This document shows, one piece after another, positions 17,066 to 26,034 of a stretch of 64,000 nt of DNA. Positions within the stretch are counted from its first letter, which is position 1. Every line of letters begins with the position of its first letter. This stretch comes from Natronococcus sp. AD-5 (GTDB taxonomy: Archaea; Halobacteriota; Halobacteria; Halobacteriales; Natrialbaceae), in the NCBI RefSeq assembly GCF_030734285.1, contig NZ_CP132294.1, positions 2,728,001 through 2,792,000 of the forward strand, given 5' to 3'. A program made the translations under genes and the position numbers. A model generated the notes under the pieces. That model was not told where the DNA came from and ran no database searches. It saw only the letters and a program-made list of their open reading frames with translations.

Positions 17066-17764
17066 TTACTCGATCCTCCCGAAGAAGCCGCTCGATTCGT
17101 CGTCCTCGCCGTCGTCGTCCTCGTCATCCTCGTCATCCTCGTCGTTATCGTCGTCATCGCTCTCATCTTCGTCGCCGGATCCGTCGTCATCGTCGCCGGA
17201 TCCGTCGTCTTCGTCGTCGTCGCTCTCATCTTCGTCACCGGATTCCTCATCTTCATCGTCGGACTCCTCGTCTTCATCGTCACCGGATTCGTCGTCCTCG
17301 TCATCCTCGTCGTCCTCGTCGTCAGCCTCGTCACCGTCGGATTCACCGTCATCGCTTTCGTCCTCGTCATCCTCCTCGTCTTCGTCGTCATCGCTCTCAT
17401 CTTCGTCACCGGATTCGTCGTCATCGCCGTCCCCAGACTCTCCGTCTTCGTCGTCGGACTCCCCGTCGTCGCTCGTCGATTCGCTGCCGTCCGTCTCGTC
17501 GTCGACAGACTCGTTTCCTTCCTCGTCCGATCCGTCGCCATCATCGTCGTCGGTCGAGACGGCGTCGGACGGATCCTCGTCCGTACCGGGCGGTTCGTCG
17601 ACGGCCCCGCCGGAGTCCGGGCCGTTCCCGCCGGGGCCGAGGCCGAGACCGACGCCGGCGACGGTCGCGCCGATGGCGACGAGAACGACCAGCGCCGTCG
17701 CGAGAACGACACCGGCCGAGACGCCGTCGCGTGCATCGCGCTCGCGTCTTCGCTCGGTTGACAT
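17066..17764 (-). CDS. Single-pass membrane protein with long Asp/Glu/Ser tail
   Basis: The 232-residue product starts with a short basic segment (MSTERRRERDARD), then one clear membrane helix (VSAGVVLATALVVLVAIGATVAG). About 180 residues follow that are almost only Asp, Glu, Ser and Gly, with repeating DDED, SGDEDESDD and EDDEDES units. It ends with a small hydrophobic tag, GFFGRIE. The topology suggests an N-in anchor with a polyanionic outer tail that could bind cations or hold water at high salt. No enzyme motif is present. The antisense strand is open too and reads as Val/Ile-rich protein, which is the expected shadow of such codons. Confidence 0.7.
   Translation of the reverse strand: MSTERRRERDARDGVSAGVVLATALVVLVAIGATVAGVGLGLGPGGNGPDSGGAVDEPPGTDEDPSDAVSTDDDDGDGSDEEGNESVDDETDGSESTSDDGESDDEDGESGDGDDDESGDEDESDDDEDEEDDEDESDDGESDGDEADDEDDEDDEDDESGDDEDEESDDEDEESGDEDESDDDEDDGSGDDDDGSGDEDESDDDDNDEDDEDDEDDDGEDDESSGFFGRIE
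17105..17480. repeat. Trinucleotide low-complexity tract (TCG/TCC/TCA/TCT units)
   Basis: About 375 bases of imperfect triplet repeats encode the Asp/Glu/Ser tail on the minus strand. On the plus strand they appear as tcgtcctcgtcatc-type runs. Tracts of this kind can change length by slippage or recombination, always in steps of three, so the protein frame would be kept. Confidence 0.7.
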
Positions 17765-17998
17765 CGTGCGACGATAGAGACATCGAACCATGATTGTTAA
17801 GCGCCGCAAACCGTCGAAACGGGATCGAGCGCGCCGTGTAAACGGACTCGAGGGTCGGGCGCGAGCTCTCTCCGTAACGATCGCTAGCAGCGAATCGACG
17901 GTGCATCGGGTAGGCGGTCGGTAACGAACCGTTCTCGACGACGAACGGTGCGGTCCGGAACCGAAACGACTACCGGAACGCGTTCGTACCGCTGTCCC

Positions 17999-19834
17999 AT
18001 GGGAACCGACGACATCGAACGCTATCTCAACATCCGCAGCGCCTACGGCGCCTCGTTCGGCCCCGCGGGCGAGCGCCTCTCGTTTCTGATGGACACGACG
18101 GGCGTTTCGCAGATCTGGACGCTCACCGAACCGCGCGAGTGGCCCGAACAGCGAACCTTCTACGACGAGCAGGTCAGCTTCGCCTCCTGGTCGCCGGAGC
18201 GACCCGAACTGATCTTCGGGATGGACGAAGGCGGCAACGAGCGCGCCCAGCTGTATCGCCTCGACGCCGAAACCGGGTCGATCGAGAACCTAACGGCGAT
18301 GCCCGACGCGAAACACCGCTGGGGCGGCTGGAGCCACGACGGCGAGCGGTTCGCGTTCGCCTCGAACCGCCGCGACGAGGCCGCCTTCGACGTCTACGTC
18401 CAGAACCGCGAGGAGACCGACGAGGCGGCGACACTCGTCCACGAAGGCGACGGCTGGCTCTCGCTTTCCGGCTGGAGCCCCGACGACTCCCGACTGCTCG
18501 TCTCGCAGGCCTACTCCAACTTCGACCAGGACCTGTACGTGCTCGACCTCGAGAGCGGCGACCTCGAGCACCTCACGCCCCACGATGGTGACGTCCGCTA
18601 CCAGAGCGCCAGTTGGGCGCCCGACGGCGAGGGGATCTACCTGATCACCGACGAGGGCGCGGCCGATCTGCTCTACCTGGCCTACCTCGACCTCGAGAGC
18701 GGCGACCTCGAGACCGTCGTCGGTGGAGGCGAATGGAACGTGGACGGCATCGCACTGGACGACGAGACGGGCCGGTTCGTCTACTCGCAGAACGTCGAGG
18801 GCTACACAGAGCTCGCCGTCGGCGAGTTCGACGCGGACGACCCCGCCGAATTCGAGACGTTCCCCGAGCCCGACCTTCCGGGCGGCATCTCGGGAGGCGT
18901 CAGCTTCGACCCGGACGCCGAGCGATTCGCGCTGTCGACGAGCGGCGACGCCGTCAACACGAACGTCTTCGTCGTCGACGTCGAGACCGGCGAGGCCGAG
19001 CGGTGGACGGACGCGCCGACGGCGGGGATCCCGCGGGAATCGTTCGACGAGTCCGAACTGGTGCACGTCGAGAGCTTCGACGGACTGGAGGTTCCCGGCT
19101 TTCTCACCCTCCCGGACGAGGACCAGGCGGGTGAAACCGCGAACGACGACGGCGAAGTTCCCGTAATCGTCGACATCCACGGCGGCCCCGAGAGCCAGCG
19201 GCGGCCGTCGTTCTCGAGCGTCAAGCAGTACTTCCTCGACCGGGGCTACGCCTACTTCGAGCCGAACGTGCGCGGCTCGGCGGGCTACGGCGCCGACTAC
19301 GCCGCCCTCGACGACGTCGAGAAGCGGATGGACTCGGTCGCCGACGTCGAGGCCTGCGTCGAGTGGTTGCGGGACCACCCGGCCGTCGATCCGGATCGGA
19401 TCGCCGCAAAGGGCGGCTCCTACGGCGGGTTCATGGTACTCGCCTCGCTGACCGAGTACCCGGATCTCTGGGCGGCCGGAATCGACATCGTCGGCATCGC
19501 CAACTTCGTCACGTTCCTCGAAAACACCGGAGATTGGCGCCGCGAGCTCCGCGAAGCGGAGTACGGCAGCCTCGCGGAGGACCGCGAGTTCCTGGAGGAG
19601 ATCTCGCCGACGAACAACATCGAGAACATCGAAGCGCCGCTGTTCGTCCTCCACGGCGAGAACGACCCTCGAGTTCCGGTCGGCGAGGCCGAACAGATCG
19701 CCGAGAAGGCCCGAGAGCAGGGCGTTCCGGTTCGAAAACTGCTCTTCGACGACGAGGGCCACGGCTTCTCGAAGCTCGAGAACCGCATCGAGGCGTACTC
19801 GGCGATCGCGGACTTCCTCGACGAGCACGTTTAG
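17999..19834 (+). CDS. S9 family prolyl oligopeptidase-like peptidase
   Basis: The 611-residue protein has an N-terminal seven-bladed beta-propeller-like part (residues about 20-350) with repeated W-S-x-D-G units, for example WSHDGERFAFASNRRDE and WSPDDSRLLVSQA. A C-terminal alpha/beta hydrolase domain follows. The triad is visible: Ser474 in GGSYGGF, Asp556 in ENDPRVP and His588 in EGHGFS. No signal peptide is seen, so it probably trims peptides in the cytosol or acts as an acylaminoacyl peptidase. The ATG at 17999 follows an Arg/Thr-rich open stretch that is unlikely to be translated. It is a single-gene unit. Confidence 0.92.
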   Translation: MGTDDIERYLNIRSAYGASFGPAGERLSFLMDTTGVSQIWTLTEPREWPEQRTFYDEQVSFASWSPERPELIFGMDEGGNERAQLYRLDAETGSIENLTAMPDAKHRWGGWSHDGERFAFASNRRDEAAFDVYVQNREETDEAATLVHEGDGWLSLSGWSPDDSRLLVSQAYSNFDQDLYVLDLESGDLEHLTPHDGDVRYQSASWAPDGEGIYLITDEGAADLLYLAYLDLESGDLETVVGGGEWNVDGIALDDETGRFVYSQNVEGYTELAVGEFDADDPAEFETFPEPDLPGGISGGVSFDPDAERFALSTSGDAVNTNVFVVDVETGEAERWTDAPTAGIPRESFDESELVHVESFDGLEVPGFLTLPDEDQAGETANDDGEVPVIVDIHGGPESQRRPSFSSVKQYFLDRGYAYFEPNVRGSAGYGADYAALDDVEKRMDSVADVEACVEWLRDHPAVDPDRIAAKGGSYGGFMVLASLTEYPDLWAAGIDIVGIANFVTFLENTGDWRRELREAEYGSLAEDREFLEEISPTNNIENIEAPLFVLHGENDPRVPVGEAEQIAEKAREQGVPVRKLLFDDEGHGFSKLENRIEAYSAIADFLDEHV

Positions 19835-19938
19835 CCGCGCGGTTCGACGGCTCGAATCGTCTGTGCTGACTCCTATTACTTCTCCCGTCGAAGTGTTACC
19901 GGTACAATAATACAGCCGAACTTTCATTATCGGACCAC

Positions 19939-20871
19939 ATGCCCGCCATCGAAACGTCCGCCCTGACGAAACGGTACGGCGAGGACGTTCTCGCCGTCTC
20001 GGCGCTCGATCTGACGATCGAGAGCGGAGAGATCTTCGGCTTTCTCGGCCCCAACGGCGCCGGGAAGTCGACGACGATCAACGTGCTGCTCGATTTCGTC
20101 CAGCCGACCTCGGGCACCGCGACGGTGCTCGGTCACGACACGCGCAACGAGACCGAGCGCATCCGCGAGCGAATCGGCGTCCTCCCCGAAGGTGCGACGG
20201 TTTACGAGCGGCTCACGGCCCGCGAACACCTCGAGTGGGTGATCGACACGAAAGGCGCCGCCGACACGCCCAAGGAACTCCTCGAGCGCGTGGACCTGCT
20301 CGAGGACGCCGACCGGCCTGCCGGCGGCTTCTCGAAGGGGATGCGACAGCGACTCGGCCTCGGCATGGCCCTCGCCGGCGATCCCGACCTCTTGATCCTC
20401 GACGAGCCCTCGTCCGGGCTCGACCCGACGGGAATCCAGGACATGCGCGAACTCCTGCGCGAGGAGGCGGCGTCGGGTACGACGGTGTTCTTCTCGAGTC
20501 ACATCCTCTCGGAGGTCGAGGCGGTCTGCGACCGCGTCGGCATCATGAACGAGGGTGAACTCGTCGCCCTCGACACGATCGAGAACCTCCGAGACGAATC
20601 CGCCGGGACCGCTACGATCGACGTCGAACTCGCGTCGGTTCCGGACTCGCTGGACGTGGCGTCGGTCGACGGCGTCCAGCAGGTCGCGGTCGACGGGAAC
20701 GTCGTCACCGCGGTCTGCGCGGACGCGAGCGTGAAAGTCGACGTCGTCCGCCACCTCGACGAGCGGGCGACCGTCACGGACGTCCTCTCGGCGGACGCGT
20801 CGCTCGAGCAGCTGTTCAACCGGTACACCGGGGAGTCGACCGAGGCCGACGAACCCGCCGCCCGGAGGTGA
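19939..20871 (+). CDS. ABC transporter ATP-binding protein
   Basis: The 310-residue protein contains all ATPase motifs: Walker A GPNGAGKST (about residues 38-46), a degenerate signature FSKGMRQRLGL, Walker B LLILDEPSSGLDP and the H-loop SSHILSE. About 70 residues after the ATPase core form the accessory domain common in ABC-2-type exporters. It pairs with the permease gene, which begins four bases after its stop behind a full Shine-Dalgarno site. The likely function is ATP-driven export of an unknown compound or maintenance of envelope components. The start at 19939 is the only Met ahead of the first strand. Confidence 0.93.
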   Translation: MPAIETSALTKRYGEDVLAVSALDLTIESGEIFGFLGPNGAGKSTTINVLLDFVQPTSGTATVLGHDTRNETERIRERIGVLPEGATVYERLTAREHLEWVIDTKGAADTPKELLERVDLLEDADRPAGGFSKGMRQRLGLGMALAGDPDLLILDEPSSGLDPTGIQDMRELLREEAASGTTVFFSSHILSEVEAVCDRVGIMNEGELVALDTIENLRDESAGTATIDVELASVPDSLDVASVDGVQQVAVDGNVVTAVCADASVKVDVVRHLDERATVTDVLSADASLEQLFNRYTGESTEADEPAARR

Positions 20872-20873
20872 TC
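20864..20873 (+). promoter_or_regulatory. Shine-Dalgarno GGAGGTGATC overlapping the ATPase stop codon
   Basis: A ten-base match to the 16S rRNA 3' end spans the last codons and stop of the ATPase gene and sits just before the GTG start at 20876. It points to translational coupling of the two ABC subunits. Confidence 0.7.
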
Positions 20874-20875
20874 GC

Positions 20876-21724
20876 GTGAACGTCGTCTCGGTCGCGAAGC
20901 GGGATTTCCTCGACGTCCGCCGGGCGAAACTCGTCTGGGCGCCCGCCGCGCTCTACGTCCTCTTCATGCTCCTCTTTTACTGGGGCCAGAGCAACAGCTC
21001 CGAGCCGGAGTTCTACTGGGTGCTGTGGAATCTGGCCGGTCTCGGCGGCGCGCTCGTGATCCCGCTCGTCGCCCTGGTCGCGGCGTACCTCTCGATCGCG
21101 GGCGAGCGCGAGTCGGGCAGCATCAAGTACCAGTTGAGCCTCCCCGTCTCCCGGACCGACGTCGTGGCGGGGAAGCTGCTGGCCCGATCGGCCGTCGTCA
21201 CCGTCGCGCTCCTCGCCGCGTTCGCCGTCGGGATCGTCGCCGCCCGGGTGCTGGTTCCCGACATGAGCCTCGAGTACGGCGAGTACGCGGCCTTCGCGGG
21301 ATTGACGCTGCTGTACGCGCTGGCGTACGTCTGCGTCGCCGTCGGCATCTCCGCGGCGACGGCGAGCCGATCGCGTGCGATGGCCGGCGCCATCGGCTTC
21401 TTCTTCGTCTTCAACCTGGTCTGGAACTTCCTGCCGGTCGGCCCCACGCGAATGGTCGAGTTCGCCCTCGATCGCGCCGGGATCGACTACTCCGAGACTC
21501 TCCTCGAGTTCGTCTTCAGCCTCAGCCCGACCGGGGCCTACCTCAACGGGATGGGGCTGGTCTTTCCGTCGGACTTCGGGCCGCTCCAGGCCGTCGGCGC
21601 CGGGAGCGGCGTCGGCGATCCGTTCTACGTCCAGGACTGGTTCATGCTGGTCATCTTGCTGGGCTGGGTCGTGCTACCGCTCGCACTCGGCCGGTGGCGC
21701 CTCGAGCGCGCTGACCTCGGCTGA
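20876..21724 (+). CDS. ABC-2 type permease
   Basis: The 282-residue product starts with GTG behind a near-perfect Shine-Dalgarno site. It has six hydrophobic spans: about residues 20-37, 52-73, 105-125, 140-160, 175-195 and 255-275. The segment AYLSIAGERESGSIKYQLSLPVSRTDVVAGKLL between spans 2 and 3 is the coupling-helix region typical of ABC-2 exporters such as NosY/CcmB-like proteins. It should form the membrane channel for the ATPase encoded upstream. The substrate is unknown. Confidence 0.9.
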   Translation: MNVVSVAKRDFLDVRRAKLVWAPAALYVLFMLLFYWGQSNSSEPEFYWVLWNLAGLGGALVIPLVALVAAYLSIAGERESGSIKYQLSLPVSRTDVVAGKLLARSAVVTVALLAAFAVGIVAARVLVPDMSLEYGEYAAFAGLTLLYALAYVCVAVGISAATASRSRAMAGAIGFFFVFNLVWNFLPVGPTRMVEFALDRAGIDYSETLLEFVFSLSPTGAYLNGMGLVFPSDFGPLQAVGAGSGVGDPFYVQDWFMLVILLGWVVLPLALGRWRLERADLG

Positions 21725-21780
21725 GAGCGGGTCGTCCCCCTCGGCGGAATCCGGTCGGATTTCGAATCGTCGACTTTCGC

Positions 21781-22842
21781 TCAGTCGATGACGCCCGTCT
21801 TCGTCGCGACCTCTCGAGCGGCCCGCTCGTTCATCCCGTCGCCCAGGATCGTGTAGCGATCGCGGATCGCGTGGCAGGTCGTCAGCGCCTCGATCACGGT
21901 CTCGTCGTCGATGCCGAGTTCCGCCGCGGTCGTCGGCGCGTCGATGCTCGCGAGGGCGTCCCGGATGTCCCGCCAGATGCCGCGCTCGCCGCCGTGGAGG
22001 TAGGCGATCATGATCGAGCCGACGCCGACCTGGTGGCCGTGCAGCGCCGCGCCGGGCACCAGTCGGTCGAGCTGGTGCGAGAAGAGGTGCTCGGCCCCGC
22101 TGGCCGGCCGCGAGGAGTCGGCGATGCTCATCGCGACGCCCGAGGACATGAGCGCCTTGGTGACGACCCAGGCCGACTCCTCGAGCCCCGGTCGGATGAG
22201 GTCCGCGTTGTCGACCAGGATCTCGGCGGTCATCTCCGAGAGCGCGGCGGCGTACTCGGAGTACTCGACGTCCTTGAGCCGCTTCCCGAGCCGCCAGTCC
22301 ATCACCGCGGTGTAGTTCGAGATGATGTCCGCACAGCCGGCGGTCGTCAGCTCCCAGGGCGCCTCCGCGAGCACGCCGGTGTCGGCGACGACCGCGAGCG
22401 GCGGCTCGGCCGCGACGCTGTGGCGGGTGTCCCCGTCCGGCACCGAGCCGCGGTTGCTGACGATGCCGTCGTGGCTGGCCGCCGTCGGCACCGAGAGAAA
22501 GCCCATCTCGAGGTGGTCGCTGGCCATCTTCGCGATGTCGATCGCCTTCCCGCCGCCGACGCCGACGAGGTAGGAGGCATCTTCGTCCTCGGCGGCGGCG
22601 ATCACGCGCTCGACCGCGTCGAACGTGGCCGATTCGACCGTGACGATCGCCGGCTCGATGCCGGCGGCCTCGAAATCGGCCGCGATCGGATCGGCGGCGA
22701 CGCGGCGCGGCGTGGGGCTGGTCACGAACAGCGGCCTCCCCTGCAGGTGGAGTTCGTCGACGGCGTCGACGACGTCCGACAGCACATCGTGTCCGACGAT
22801 CACGTTCCGGGGGAGTCGAATCCACGTCGACTTCTCGAACAT
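21781..22842 (-). CDS. egsA: sn-glycerol-1-phosphate dehydrogenase
   Basis: The 353-residue protein is an iron/zinc-type alcohol-dehydrogenase-fold enzyme. It has the NAD(P)-binding VGVGGGKAIDIAK (about residues 93-105), SVPTAASHDGIVSNRGS, and metal ligands in SGAEHLFSHQLD and HGHQVGVG. It reduces dihydroxyacetone phosphate to sn-glycerol 1-phosphate, the backbone of archaeal ether lipids, in the cytosol. The Met at 22842 (MFEKSTWIRLPRNV) matches the family N-terminus better than one nine codons upstream. It is convergent with the ABC permease gene and appears to be monocistronic. It acts in the same lipid pathway as the reductase at 62024. Confidence 0.95.
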   Translation of the reverse strand: MFEKSTWIRLPRNVIVGHDVLSDVVDAVDELHLQGRPLFVTSPTPRRVAADPIAADFEAAGIEPAIVTVESATFDAVERVIAAAEDEDASYLVGVGGGKAIDIAKMASDHLEMGFLSVPTAASHDGIVSNRGSVPDGDTRHSVAAEPPLAVVADTGVLAEAPWELTTAGCADIISNYTAVMDWRLGKRLKDVEYSEYAAALSEMTAEILVDNADLIRPGLEESAWVVTKALMSSGVAMSIADSSRPASGAEHLFSHQLDRLVPGAALHGHQVGVGSIMIAYLHGGERGIWRDIRDALASIDAPTTAAELGIDDETVIEALTTCHAIRDRYTILGDGMNERAAREVATKTGVID

Positions 22843-23047
22843 ACGTTGGCCGACACACGCCTGAACCATACGTGTTTTTCCTCGCCGCCGGACGGGTGGC
22901 GCTGCCCGGTACGCGGTATCTTCCGAATCGAGATAGCGACGCGAGGTGACGCGATGCAGACGGCGCGAGACGAGCGCACGCCGGCGCGAATCGCCGGCCG
23001 CACGCGCACTATCTCGAGTGGTCTCAGAGCGTCGGACCGGTCGTCGC

Positions 23048-24037
23048 TCAGAACGTATCCAGGATCCCGAGCACGCGCTCTTCGTTCTCCCGTCCGGGCC
23101 CGTGCTCCTGTCCGTCCCGATCGGTCTCCAAGTGATCCTCGACCGACCGCGCCATCGCCTCCTCGAGCGGCGTCGACCCCCACCCCAGGCCGGCGAGCTT
23201 CGCGGTCGCGAGGACGTGCGGGTACGCCCGGTAGAGGACGTAATCGTCGGGTCCGATTCCGCCGGCCTCGAGTTCGCGGGGGCCCGCGGTGACGACCTCG
23301 ACCGTGGTATCCAGTTCGTCGGCGATGAGGTCGACCGTCTCCTCGAGCGTGACGAGTCGCCGGTCGCCGACGTTGTACGCCTCGCCGGACTCCCCTCGCT
23401 CGGCGACGATTCGGAGGGCGCTGGCGACGTCCTCGACGTACGCGCGGTGCCAGACGTTCGTCCCGTCGCCGGGAACGACGACGCGGTCGAAGCGGTTCAC
23501 CCGGTCGATCCAGAAGTCCAGTCGCTCGGTGTAGTCGTGAGGGCCGTAGACGATGCACGGGCGAACCGACATGGCGTTGACGCCGCGTTCGGCGGCGGCG
23601 AAGATAGCGCGGTCGCCCTCGGCCTTCCGCGCGCCGTAGGTCTCGCCGGAGTCGTCGGCCGCCTGCTCCGTGGTGCAGTTTTCGAGGGGCGTCTCGCCCT
23701 CGCGCTTGGGTATCTCCTCGTTTCCGTAGGCGGCGCCGCTCGAGACGTAGACGTACGCCTCGCAGTCGCCGAAGATCCGGGTCGCCGCCTGCACGTCCTT
23801 CGGGGAGTAGGCCACGCAGTCGAAGACGGCGTCGGGGTCGACCTCGTTCGCGGCCGCCTCGAGCGCCGAGTCGTTCGTCCGGTCGCCCTGGCGGTGAGTG
23901 ATCCGATCATCGTCGGCGAAGGGGTTCTCGTGGTTTCCTCGGTTGAAGATCGTCACGTCGTAGTCGTGCGCCAATAGATCTTCGACGAGGTGGCGGCCAA
24001 TGAACCGCGTGCCGCCGATGACGAGTGCGGTGTCCAT
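23048..24037 (-). CDS. NAD-dependent epimerase/dehydratase family protein
   Basis: The 329-residue protein is an extended short-chain dehydrogenase. It opens with MDTALVIGGTRFIGRHLVEDL, where GGTRFIG is the nucleotide-binding glycine motif of the subgroup that includes chloroplast CSP41-like and isoflavone-reductase-like members. It has YVSSGAAYG (active-site Ser region), and the catalytic Tyr-x3-Lys is seen as YGARK (about residue 140). VRPCIVYGPHDY lies in the substrate-domain start. A nucleotide-sugar or RNA-binding role is possible; the substrate is unknown. The frame is open 97 codons further upstream, but that stretch is Arg/Pro-rich shadow sequence and the ATG at 24037 gives a normal N-terminus. 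Confidence 0.88.
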   Translation of the reverse strand: MDTALVIGGTRFIGRHLVEDLLAHDYDVTIFNRGNHENPFADDDRITHRQGDRTNDSALEAAANEVDPDAVFDCVAYSPKDVQAATRIFGDCEAYVYVSSGAAYGNEEIPKREGETPLENCTTEQAADDSGETYGARKAEGDRAIFAAAERGVNAMSVRPCIVYGPHDYTERLDFWIDRVNRFDRVVVPGDGTNVWHRAYVEDVASALRIVAERGESGEAYNVGDRRLVTLEETVDLIADELDTTVEVVTAGPRELEAGGIGPDDYVLYRAYPHVLATAKLAGLGWGSTPLEEAMARSVEDHLETDRDGQEHGPGRENEERVLGILDTF

Positions 24038-24389
24038 GTGCGGTCGTCGTCGCTCCGACGGAAAACGATAGCGAAGCGGACGGTTCGAACGGCAAAGCGG
24101 TACGGTCACGGGTCTCGGAGAACCCCACGTCGGTACGCGCGGCGGCCGCGTCGCAACCGACTCGATGACAGAAGGTCGATCGACCGTCTCGTTCTCCCGT
24201 GCTGGCACCTCCCTGATGTAACCGGGTATTCGATACCGCGCCGGGGGCCGAGTGTCCGACCGCTCGATCGCTCTACGGCCGCATTTCGGGAGTGATACCG
24301 GGTTTTTTCGCGATGCACGATAACTCACGCTCTGGTTTTATTTCGTCGTTCGGACTAGGACGACGTGCCGGAACGTACCGCGGCGAACG
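24038..24389. other. Divergent intergenic region with promoter for the downstream gene
   Basis: No gene is supported here. A T-rich element around 24335-24343 (GGTTTTATTTC) is a candidate TATA box for the plus-strand gene that follows, predicting an mRNA start near 24366. The region separates two divergent genes and should hold both promoters. I see no strong repeat in it. Confidence 0.4.
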
Positions 24390-24437
24390 GTGTCAAGCGA
24401 GCAATCCACGCCGACGGAATATCCAGACGACAACACC

Positions 24438-25949
24438 ATGAGCGATCCATACGACGAACGGCGACGCGACCGAGGCACCGACCGCTCGAGGGACGAGCGA
24501 GAGTACGAGGACGGACGCGGCCGGCGAATCGACGATCGCGATCGGAACCGCGAGGAGTTCGATCGCGGTGAGCGAACCGACGCTCGTCGGTCCGGAGACC
24601 GGCACCATCGCGGATCGGATCAGCAAGGTTCGACGCCGTACGGGGAATCAGGCTGGGAAGAGCGTCCAGCCGGTCGCGACGAACCCGACCGCCGGGACGA
24701 CCAGGGCCGCGGCGACCGTCGAGAGACGGGCGGCCGCCCGCCGCAAGGTCCCGGCGAATACGGTGGCGAGCCGCGAGGCGAGCGCGGACGCAGTCGGTAC
24801 CAGCAGGAAGGCCAGTACGGCCAAGAGCGCCAGTTCGAACCCCGCGGAGAAGGACGCGGCGGATCCCGGCGAGGAGACCGGGACCGAGGACGCGGCCGGG
24901 AGAGCGGATTCGAGACCGACGCGAGATCGGAGGCGGACCTCGAGTACGGCGGCTCCGCCCGTCACGACGACCGCGGGCGCCCCACCGCCCGCCGAGAAGA
25001 ACAGCCACGACGAGAGGAGTACCACCAGCCGAGCGGCCGCCGGGGCGAACGACCTCCGGCGGAGCAGCCGCCGCAGCAAGGCAGTCAGCGGCAGCAGGGT
25101 GACCGGCAACGACAACCGCAGCAAGGAGGTCGACGGCGGCACCAACGAGGCGGCCAGCGGCGGCAACAGCGAGGGCAGCGAGACCAGGACGAGTATCGAA
25201 GTCAGGACCAGCCGCGCCGCCGCGGCTCGCAGGATCAGTGGCCGCAGGACCACCGCGAGCAGCGCGGGCGAGAAGGCGAGCAGCGAGCGCAGGATCAGCA
25301 GCGCGGGTACCACGAGCAGGATAGACGGCGGCGTTCGTCCCAGGGCGAACTCCATCAGCAGGGGCAGGCACCTCGAGATCGGCGATCGCCGTCCCAGCAG
25401 GGAGGCCAGCGCCGCTCCGAGAGCCGCCAGCAGGACCAATACGAGCAACGAGAGACCCCGCGCGGCGGCCAGCAACGGGATCAGTACGACCGGCGAGGCT
25501 CTTCGCGCGACGATCAGCGACGGGAGCGGCGCGATCGCGGAGAGACCCCGCGATACCACGGTGAGCAGCGACGAGAGCCGCAGCAGCACGGGCGCGGGCG
25601 TCAGTCGGAAGACCGTCAGCAGGAGCGGTACGGCCAGCAGGGTCCGCCGCGCGGCGACCGACGACAGCGCGAGCAGTCCGACCGTCAGTCGCAACACCAG
25701 CGGCGAGACGCCGACGACGAACGACGACGGGACCGCCCGCAGTCGGGCGGCGGACTCCAGTACCGGCAGGGCGGCACGCGCGACGAGCACGGAAGCTGGA
25801 CCGACGAGTCGGATCGCGGCTCCGACGAATACCGCGACGATCGGCGGGGGTACCAGGAGAGCGATCGCGACGACGATAGCAACCGCCGTCACGTCCACGA
25901 GAACGAGCAGTCCGGCGAGGAGCGACACGACCACTACCGGTCCGAGTAA
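24438..25949 (+). CDS. Intrinsically disordered Arg/Gln/Gly/Asp-rich protein, unknown function
   Basis: Read from ATG 24438 the product has 503 residues; an in-frame GTG at 24390 would add 16. It has almost no aliphatic residues and virtually no Lys or Cys. Arg is the commonest residue (roughly a quarter by eye), followed by Gln, Asp, Glu and Gly, with many RGG, RRG, QQG, QRQQ, DRR and GRG units. Tyr occurs at intervals (QYGQER, YHEQD, QYDRR). This resembles disordered RNA-binding or condensate-forming proteins and is unlike normal acidic halophile proteins. The frame also has long open shadows in two other frames, one of them antisense and hydrophobic. This frame is preferred for its promoter and GAC/CGC-type codon use. 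Function is unknown. Confidence 0.6.
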   Translation: MSDPYDERRRDRGTDRSRDEREYEDGRGRRIDDRDRNREEFDRGERTDARRSGDRHHRGSDQQGSTPYGESGWEERPAGRDEPDRRDDQGRGDRRETGGRPPQGPGEYGGEPRGERGRSRYQQEGQYGQERQFEPRGEGRGGSRRGDRDRGRGRESGFETDARSEADLEYGGSARHDDRGRPTARREEQPRREEYHQPSGRRGERPPAEQPPQQGSQRQQGDRQRQPQQGGRRRHQRGGQRRQQRGQRDQDEYRSQDQPRRRGSQDQWPQDHREQRGREGEQRAQDQQRGYHEQDRRRRSSQGELHQQGQAPRDRRSPSQQGGQRRSESRQQDQYEQRETPRGGQQRDQYDRRGSSRDDQRRERRDRGETPRYHGEQRREPQQHGRGRQSEDRQQERYGQQGPPRGDRRQREQSDRQSQHQRRDADDERRRDRPQSGGGLQYRQGGTRDEHGSWTDESDRGSDEYRDDRRGYQESDRDDDSNRRHVHENEQSGEERHDHYRSE

Positions 25950-26034
25950 CGCGAGCGCTTCGCGTATCGTCGGGTTGCTCCGGCGCGACCCGTAAATCCC
26001 GCTCGTTTTTGTCGCACCGCTCGCACGTTCGCGT

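Noticed and set aside
17000-17760. Val/Ile-rich plus-strand frame over the acidic-tail gene as a membrane protein
   Set aside because: It is the direct complement of GAC/GAG/TCx repeats; hydrophobic residues have no helix-loop spacing.
24568-25995. Overlapping plus-strand frame of about 475 codons rich in Ser, Thr, Arg and Ala
   Set aside because: The composition is typical of an out-of-frame shadow. It has high GC at third positions only because the true frame uses CGN and GGN codons. No motif or promoter supports it. This choice is not fully certain.
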